A DNA stretch of 42,261 nucleotides from a virus. The notes beneath the pieces were generated by a model. The model saw only the letters and a program-made list of their open reading frames with translations, searched no databases and had not been told where the DNA came from. The position numbers and the translations under genes were made by a program. This document shows positions 38,788 through 42,261 of the stretch, in pieces. Each line of letters starts with the position of its first letter. Position 1 is the stretch's first letter. Location: the IMG/VR virus record IMGVR_UViG_3300045970_000478, positions 1-42,261 of that record; one strand, written 5' to 3'.

Positions 38788-38959
38788 TGGTTCCTCCGTT
38801 GTTGTTGTTCCGCGCCCGGCGCACGAGCTCGTCCACTTCCTCGAGGTCGTGAAACACCGCACGGGAGCCGCAGAGATGACCGCCTATGAACGCCATGCCC
38901 ATCAGGCAGGCGACGATCCCGGCGATTGAGAGAGCCGTGGTGAGATCGAAATGAATCAC
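38780..38959 (-). CDS. 59-residue membrane protein
   Basis: A short gene starting at GTG 38959 (overlapping the previous stop as GTGA) and ending inside the next gene's start. It encodes MIHFDLTTALSIAGIVACLM, then a membrane helix to about residue 32, a charged helix HDLEEVDELVRRAR and an Asn/Gly tail. The GGAGG ahead of the next gene lies within its last codons. Function unknown. Confidence 0.6.
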   Translation of the reverse strand: MIHFDLTTALSIAGIVACLMGMAFIGGHLCGSRAVFHDLEEVDELVRRARNNNNGGTNA

Positions 38960-39174
38960 TGAGCACCGCCGATCGGCTCGTCATCGTCGAAAGCGCAGGT
39001 GGGGATCGTGAGACGCTCGTTCTGGACCGGAAACGCCTTCGAGACCGGTACCGCTTCAGGCCCCACGAAGATCGACGCTTCGTTCTTCCTGGTCAGGTAC
39101 GGGATCAGCGCAACCGCTGCCTCGAGCGAGAAGCAATGGATCGAGATCGACCGGTACTGGATTTCGAATTCCAT
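38956..39174 (-). CDS. Small protein of unknown function
   Basis: A 72-residue protein starting MEFEIQYRSISIHCFSLEAA, beta-helix-beta in appearance and ending acidic (FDDDEPIGGAQ). ATG 39174 overlaps the previous stop (TGATG). Not recognised. Confidence 0.5.
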   Translation of the reverse strand: MEFEIQYRSISIHCFSLEAAVALIPYLTRKNEASIFVGPEAVPVSKAFPVQNERLTIPTCAFDDDEPIGGAQ

Positions 39175-39371
39175 CACGCTGCCACCTCGCTCGGCCGGAT
39201 GAGGCCGGCTTCGATTCCGGTTCGCCAGGCGATCTCGTTCGCTTGCTGGCCCTCGAGGAACGCCGCCTCCTCCAGGTCGTTCACGAGTTGAGATGCGTCG
39301 ACCAGCTCCGGTCCCGGCACGAACTTCGCGACGAGAACGAAGAGCCTCTTTCGCGCTTCGAGAGTGGTCAT
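39174..39371 (-). CDS. Small helical protein of unknown function
   Basis: A 65-residue, helical, acidic protein starting MTTLEARKRLFVLVAKFVPG. ATG 39371 overlaps the previous stop by 4 bases (ATGA). No family is recognised. Confidence 0.5.
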   Translation of the reverse strand: MTTLEARKRLFVLVAKFVPGPELVDASQLVNDLEEAAFLEGQQANEIAWRTGIEAGLIRPSEVAA

Positions 39372-39604
39372 GCCACCTCCGTGGCCCGGTTGTCGGAGAT
39401 CCGGACAAACCGGGCGATCTTCAGAAAGCGGCCCGAGGCGTTGTCCATGATCCCGGCCGTGCATTCGACGTAGGCGGCGAGGAGAGACGTCTTGTGGGCC
39501 TCCTTCCGCGCGCCGGCGTCATTCTTGACGGACGGGAGGAGCGCCTCGATCACGGTTCCGTCGGAACGCTTCGAACGGATCGCGTAGCAGCGGAGCGGGC
39601 TCAC
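39368..39604 (-). CDS. Small protein of unknown function
   Basis: A 78-residue basic protein starting at GTG 39604 (VSPLRCYAIRSKRSDG), overlapping the previous stop as GTGA. It contains TVIEALLPSVKNDAG and FLKIARFVRISDN, suggesting a small alpha/beta fold. Not recognised. Confidence 0.5.
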   Translation of the reverse strand: MSPLRCYAIRSKRSDGTVIEALLPSVKNDAGARKEAHKTSLLAAYVECTAGIMDNASGRFLKIARFVRISDNRATEVA

Positions 39605-39807
39605 CGAAGCCTCCAGACCGCCGCGACAACGAGGGCAAAGCTGAGCGCCACGATTCCCCAGGTGTCGAGGGTCGGGACGTTCGCCGGAGGCTCTTCTGCA
39701 GGCTTGGGATCGATGCAGATACCGACGCCGATCGGCGTCATGCAGCACCCCGCGTAATCGGCCGGGAGCGGGACCGGGCAAGGCTGGAGCTCGTTCGGGA
39801 CGCTCAT
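39601..39807 (-). CDS. Small protein with IPTL-CTERM-like C-terminus
   Basis: A 68-residue protein with a short Cys/Pro-rich N-terminus (CPVPLPADYAGCC, GVGIC) and a C-terminal segment VPTLDTWGIVALSFALVVAAVWRLR that matches the IPTL-CTERM pattern: [IV]PTL-x-x-W-G, a membrane helix and basic end. In bacteria such tails are sorting signals on exported proteins. Here no clear signal peptide precedes it. ATG 39807 overlaps the previous stop by 4 bases. Confidence 0.6.
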   Translation of the reverse strand: MSVPNELQPCPVPLPADYAGCCMTPIGVGICIDPKPAEEPPANVPTLDTWGIVALSFALVVAAVWRLR

Positions 39808-39998
39808 CGGTCGCCCCCTGCCAGCGCCCGGACCGCCCAGAAGGCGGCCGCTCCGGCGCATACCAGCCCGGCCATCTGGGTTCCGATGCGGTAGCCCTGT
39901 TTCGCCGTGTACGGATCCACCAGGACCCCCACGACGACGCCGAGCGCGACGGCCAGGACGACGACGCGGGCGACCGGAGAGGTCGAAATGTCGGGCAT
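39804..39998 (-). CDS. Two-span membrane protein
   Basis: A 64-residue protein with two membrane helices (residues about 9-27 and 43-59). ATG 39998 has AGGAGG 8 bases upstream and is preferred over a GTG at 40055. It overlaps the following gene by 4 bases. Possibly a holin-like or exclusion protein, but nothing decides this. Confidence 0.6.
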   Translation of the reverse strand: MPDISTSPVARVVVLAVALGVVVGVLVDPYTAKQGYRIGTQMAGLVCAGAAAFWAVRALAGGDR

Positions 39999-40075
39999 CG
40001 CCTCGACCTCCTGTTTGTCTGTTGGCCGGATTTGGGTTATGTTCGGCACGTTCACTGGTTGACTCCTCCACTTCT

Positions 40076-40096
40076 GGCCCCGTTCACAGCGGGGCC
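40076..40096. other. Perfect hairpin in the early operon gap
   Basis: GGCCCCG (40076-40082) pairs with CGGGGCC (40090-40096) around a 7-base loop in the 105-base gap between two early genes. On the minus-strand mRNA no T-run follows; on the plus strand GGTTTGTTT follows. It may be an attenuator or an antitermination-related structure, or a terminator for plus-strand transcripts. Confidence 0.45.
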
Positions 40097-40103
40097 GGTT
40101 TGT

Positions 40104-40424
40104 TTAGAGCGGTTCAGCAGGGTTCGGTTCGGCTTTGAGCCCGATCGGCTCGAGAACATGAGCGATCACCCGGAGACGGTCTTCGAGAGGGAGCGCTCCG
40201 GCCGCTAGCAGGAAGACGTCGAGGCTCATCGCGATATGACCTTCGACCTCGTCTGCTACACGTCGACGGGATCGGCCGCACTCTAGAGCGATCGATCCTT
40301 GGGTGCCGTGCGGTAGGCGGGTCTGGACGAAGCGGCGGGCGGCTTCGATGTCTGAGGAATTCGCGGCTGACATTCCGATGGCATTCACGGGACGAGGGCC
40401 GCATCTTTCGTTCGTGCCGTTCAT
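40104..40424 (-). CDS. Putative early regulator of unknown family
   Basis: A 106-residue protein with a helical core: SDIEAARRFVQTRLP, SIALECGRSRRRVADEVEGHIAMSL, then LEDRLRVIAHVLEPIG. The arrangement vaguely recalls CII/CP76-type phage regulators, but the resemblance is weak. It lies downstream of a Cys-rich gene it overlaps by 4 bases, and is followed by a gap with a hairpin. Confidence 0.5.
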   Translation of the reverse strand: MNGTNERCGPRPVNAIGMSAANSSDIEAARRFVQTRLPHGTQGSIALECGRSRRRVADEVEGHIAMSLDVFLLAAGALPLEDRLRVIAHVLEPIGLKAEPNPAEPL

Positions 40425-40633
40425 GCAGCCACCCGCTCGCTCTCCACCATGGCCGCCCGGTCACAGACCGGGCAGATCACCTCTTCCGGCGTAGAGATCA
40501 GCTCGGCCCCGCAGATGCAGCGGCCGATGTGGATCTCGCAGACGTGGACGCCCTCGTCTTCCTGGACCGAGTCGTTCCCGCAGTTGCCGACTTCGCAGAT
40601 TTCGGGGAGGCGGTCGGGGGCGCAGCGGGTCAT
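40421..40633 (-). CDS. Cysteine-rich, zinc-binding mini-protein
   Basis: A 70-residue protein with cysteine groups ICEVGNC, HVCEIH, GRCICGAE and VICPVCD, probably binding one or two zinc ions. It overlaps its neighbours on both sides by 4 bases. It could be a small nucleic-acid- or protein-binding factor of the early phase; no family is recognised. Confidence 0.55.
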   Translation of the reverse strand: MTRCAPDRLPEICEVGNCGNDSVQEDEGVHVCEIHIGRCICGAELISTPEEVICPVCDRAAMVESERVAA

Positions 40634-40968
40634 GGCTTGTCCTGCTGTTCGAACGGCTCGATTTCGACCTGGCAGCAGCAGTTCTCTCGAAGGAACTCGA
40701 TGACCTTCGAGACGAATTCGTATTGCAGCTGCCAGCCGGTCGTATCGAACAAGGTGATCGACACGCGCGCTCGTCTCCTGCCGTGCAGCTCCTCGTCTAG
40801 AACAACCGACATCGGGACCATCCCGACCTTCAGGTTGGCTTCAGTCCCGCACCCGGCATTGGTGTTGACCGAAAGGCCGCGGACGCTGTTCGAGATGTCC
40901 TTGCCGTCGAGAATGACTTTCCCGTATCCCGCGCCGTCGAGGCGTATCTCGAGCTTGGGGTTTGGCAC
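40630..40968 (-). CDS. Protein of unknown function following the antirepressor
   Basis: A 112-residue protein starting at GTG 40968, one base after the antirepressor stop. It begins VPNPKLEIRLDGAGYGKVIL, is beta-rich, and ends with a CCCQVEIEP segment and Gln/Asp residues. Upstream reading in the same frame is not protein-like. Not recognised. Confidence 0.5.
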   Translation of the reverse strand: MPNPKLEIRLDGAGYGKVILDGKDISNSVRGLSVNTNAGCGTEANLKVGMVPMSVVLDEELHGRRRARVSITLFDTTGWQLQYEFVSKVIEFLRENCCCQVEIEPFEQQDKP

Positions 40969-40969
40969 G

Positions 40970-41659
40970 TCAGCTCGCCTGTCCAGCCGCGACCAGAGAC
41001 AGCTGCCTGGTCGGTACGTGTCGCATGACCAGCTCCCCGAAGTAGCGATCGAGGAGGCTCTTCGGGAATGTCCGGTTCGGGCGCCCGTGCATGTGGTGAC
41101 TCGGAGACCAGCCCATCCGGAGCTGGTGCATCCGGCATTTCGCCGCCAGAGCCCCACCGATCGCCCGGGACTGCTTCGGGATGAGACGGACGGCCTTCTG
41201 CTTGGACCAATCGGCCAGGGTCCAGAGGTCGAGGCTCGACACTTCGCCCCGGATCAGCTTGTACTCGGCCGAGGACATCTCGGAGAAGACCTGCCGGGCG
41301 ATCTCGCGCATCGCGTCTGGAGAACCGTAGAAGCCGTGTTTCCGAATCGACGGGAGGATCTCGGTATAAGTGAAGTCCTGGAGTTGCTCCGCGGCCGGGA
41401 GATCGCTGCGAAAGATGAGGCGCCAGTAACCGGGTTCCGTAACGAGGTTCACGTTCTGCGTGTGCCCGGGCCGAGATGGATCAAAGCCGTGCAGCGGATG
41501 CACGGCTTTCTCGACGGGGCGAAGCTTTCGCAGCGAGGACGCTACGTGCTTGAGCCCCAGGACCCTGCAAACGTCGGCGGCAACGAACCATGGGGTCTCG
41601 TCCAGCATCACGACACGGACCGGAGTCCCCTTGAAATCGAAAGGAATGATTTCGTTCAT
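40970..41659 (-). CDS. ant: Bro-N antirepressor
   Basis: A 229-residue protein with a BRO N-terminal domain in residues about 1-115: FVAADVCRVLGLKHVASSLRKL, then VNLVTEPGYWRLIFRSDLPAAE and FTYTEILPSIRKHGFY. Phage antirepressors of this kind inactivate repressors and push toward lytic growth. It follows an Arc-like RHH gene with a 4-base overlap, matching the P22 arc-ant operon. The C-terminal half is charged and may be the part that contacts the repressor. Confidence 0.8.
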   Translation of the reverse strand: MNEIIPFDFKGTPVRVVMLDETPWFVAADVCRVLGLKHVASSLRKLRPVEKAVHPLHGFDPSRPGHTQNVNLVTEPGYWRLIFRSDLPAAEQLQDFTYTEILPSIRKHGFYGSPDAMREIARQVFSEMSSAEYKLIRGEVSSLDLWTLADWSKQKAVRLIPKQSRAIGGALAAKCRMHQLRMGWSPSHHMHGRPNRTFPKSLLDRYFGELVMRHVPTRQLSLVAAGQAS

Positions 41660-41844
41660 GCCGCCTTCTCCTTCTTCTGCCGCTTGAGCCCGACCTCGAC
41701 CAGCTCCCGCGCCACGAACGACAAGGAGCGCTGCGTCCGCTGCGCTTCGGCGACGAGGGCCTCGAAAGCCTTCTCGTCGAAGCGGACCATCACTTGCCGG
41801 GTAAGGCGGGAGGAGGGGTCGGGATGAGTGAAGTTACGATCCAT
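41656..41844 (-). CDS. Arc-like ribbon-helix-helix repressor
   Basis: A 62-residue RHH protein starting MDRNFTHPDPSSRLTRQVMV; QVMVRFD is the beta strand, followed by two helices (KAFEALVAEAQRTQRS and SFVARELVEVGLKRQ). The reading starting further up at 41925 would lie in the promoter. Directly upstream is a TTGACA-17-TAGATT promoter and a plus-strand RHH gene. It overlaps the antirepressor gene by 4 bases. By analogy with Arc it would repress its own operon and the ant gene. Confidence 0.75.
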   Translation of the reverse strand: MDRNFTHPDPSSRLTRQVMVRFDEKAFEALVAEAQRTQRSLSFVARELVEVGLKRQKKEKAA

Positions 41845-41860
41845 AACGTTTCGATACTCC

Positions 41861-41889
41861 AATCTAGGCCCCGAAGGGGGAGATGTCAA
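41861..41889 (-). promoter_or_regulatory. Early promoter for the Arc-like/antirepressor operon with operator-like hairpin
   Basis: On the minus strand TTGACA (41884-41889) and TAGATT (41861-41866) are 17 bases apart. The spacer contains CCCC-gaa-GGGG (41869-41879), a symmetric element between -35 and -10, where the Arc operator lies in P22 Pant. The start codon at 41844 is about 10 bases after the expected start point, giving a very short leader. Confidence 0.65.
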
Positions 41890-41905
41890 GAGAGACTTCG
41901 TTGCG

Positions 41906-42208
41906 ATGCGAGACGACACTGCCAAGCGGCCCTATCAGGTGATGGTTCGAATGGATCGGGAGACTCGGGACCGGCTGGAGGCGGAGGCCAAGGAGAGGGG
42001 CCGGAGCCTTTCGGAAACCGGCTTTCTGGTGATCCGCGAGCACCTCGGCCTGGACGTTCCGGAAGCTACGGCTGGCCCGGCTGTCGAACAGCTCGCCATC
42101 CTCGAGAAGCAGATGCAGACCGTCGTCAGCCCTCTCCTCGAGCAGCTCCGCGCCGATCAGCGTCGGATGCAGGAGCAGCTCGACAAGCTGACCGGGAAGC
42201 GTCGGTAG
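41906..42208 (+). CDS. Mnt-like ribbon-helix-helix regulator with coiled coil
   Basis: A 100-residue protein from ATG 41906, with RHH core KRPYQVMVRMDRETRDRLEA and RGRSLSETGFLVIREHLGL, then a coiled-coil C-terminus (LEQLRADQRRMQEQLDKL) that may make it tetrameric, as in Mnt. It shares QVMVR-D with the divergent Arc-like protein, so the two probably read related operators in the 61-base gap between them. A longer GTG start at 41828 would overlap the Arc-like gene and is not favoured. It converges with the Cro-like gene on the circle. Confidence 0.75.
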   Translation: MRDDTAKRPYQVMVRMDRETRDRLEAEAKERGRSLSETGFLVIREHLGLDVPEATAGPAVEQLAILEKQMQTVVSPLLEQLRADQRRMQEQLDKLTGKRR

Positions 42209-42253
42209 CCTCACGTTACGCCGCCCTCCCCTGCTTGGCTGGGGCGAAGAGGT
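42128..42253. repeat. Terminal direct repeat, right copy
   Basis: Exact copy of bases 1-126, see the left copy. After it the contig continues for 8 bases (42254-42261) that differ from 127-134 of the left end. Confidence 0.9.
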
Positions 42254-42261
42254 TGAGCATG
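42216..42261 (-). CDS. 3' end of the Cro-like gene, cut by the contig end
   Basis: These bases encode the C-terminus LFAPAKQGRAA of the Cro-like protein up to its stop, matching the full copy at 89-346. The last 8 bases differ from that copy, giving Met-Leu-Asn in place of Thr-Phe-Glu-Asp; probably a variant read or an assembly end artefact. Confidence 0.7.
   Translation of the reverse strand, partial: MLNLFAPAKQGRAA

Noticed and set aside
40030-40055. GTG start at 40055 for the two-span membrane protein
   Set aside because: The strong AGGAGG fits the ATG at 39998 and the extra 19 residues are not membrane-like.
41828-41905. Upstream GTG start extending the Mnt-like protein by 26 residues
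   Set aside because: It would overlap the start of the divergent Arc-like gene and the promoter, and the extension is not part of an RHH fold.
1-42261. CRISPR arrays, rRNA or tRNA genes, insertion sequences
   Set aside because: No regularly spaced identical repeats, no RNA gene signatures and no transposase were found on reading both strands.

Overview
The window is essentially the complete genome of a temperate, long-tailed (siphovirus-like) phage or extrachromosomal prophage. Bases 1-126 recur exactly at 42128-42253, so it closes into a circle of about 42,127 bp; the last 8 bases do not match. Composition is GC-rich with strong G/C third-position bias. Lipobox-type lipoproteins and the head, tail and regulatory families point to a high-GC Gram-negative host. 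No taxon can be named from the sequence alone.

Layout: nearly everything is on the minus strand and, in the direction of transcription, runs from about 41.8 kb down to 1.8 kb. (1) Immunity/early control: an S24-type CI repressor (417-1154, plus) faces a Cro-like protein (89-346, minus) across a short promoter/operator region. Across the circle junction, two ribbon-helix-helix proteins diverge (41906-42208 plus; 41656-41844 minus) and the second is followed by a Bro-N antirepressor; this has the layout of the P22 immI mnt/arc/ant switch. (2) Early accessory genes (38.8-40.97 kb): small zinc-binding, membrane and unknown proteins, one ending in an IPTL-CTERM-like tail. (3) Recombination (35.2-38.8 kb): RecE-like PD-(D/E)XK exonuclease, SMC/RecN-type ATPase, an OB-like candidate accessory protein, a second nuclease and Lar-like antirestriction. 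(4) Excisionase and tyrosine integrase (33.5-34.9 kb), embedded in the early operon. (5) Replication (28.7-33.3 kb): SF2 helicase, a DnaB helicase split into two overlapping genes, an RHH regulator, and an initiator-like protein whose gene carries iteron-like repeats.

(6) Packaging and head (20.7-28.5 kb): terminase small and large subunits, Mu gp29-like portal, MuF protein with a toxin-like C-terminal domain, Mu I-like protease with nested scaffold, decoration protein and major capsid protein. (7) A lysis-like cluster (18.3-20.6 kb) sits inside the structural operon: spanin-like lipoprotein, small membrane proteins and an M15-type peptidase. (8) Connector and tail (2.7-18.3 kb): two small virion proteins, a 21-residue-repeat protein, DUF1320, Mu gpG-like and DUF1834 proteins, tail tube, G/GT chaperones joined by a canonical -1 frameshift site, a 1,926-residue tape measure, a gpL-like cysteine protein, a DUF2460-like protein and a J-like tip protein. 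(9) Two small genes end the late operon (1.8-2.4 kb).

Plus-strand cargo is small: CI with two lipoproteins downstream (likely expressed in the lysogen), one acidic protein antisense in the late operon, and the Mnt-like protein. At least 24 gene junctions use exact 4-base ATGA or GTGA overlaps, so translational coupling is the rule. The most interesting elements are the P22 immI-like switch next to a CI/Cro switch with an identical recognition helix, the G/GT frameshift, the split DnaB, the candidate origin inside the initiator gene, the MuF fusion with a possible immunity partner, and the 15-copy repeat protein.
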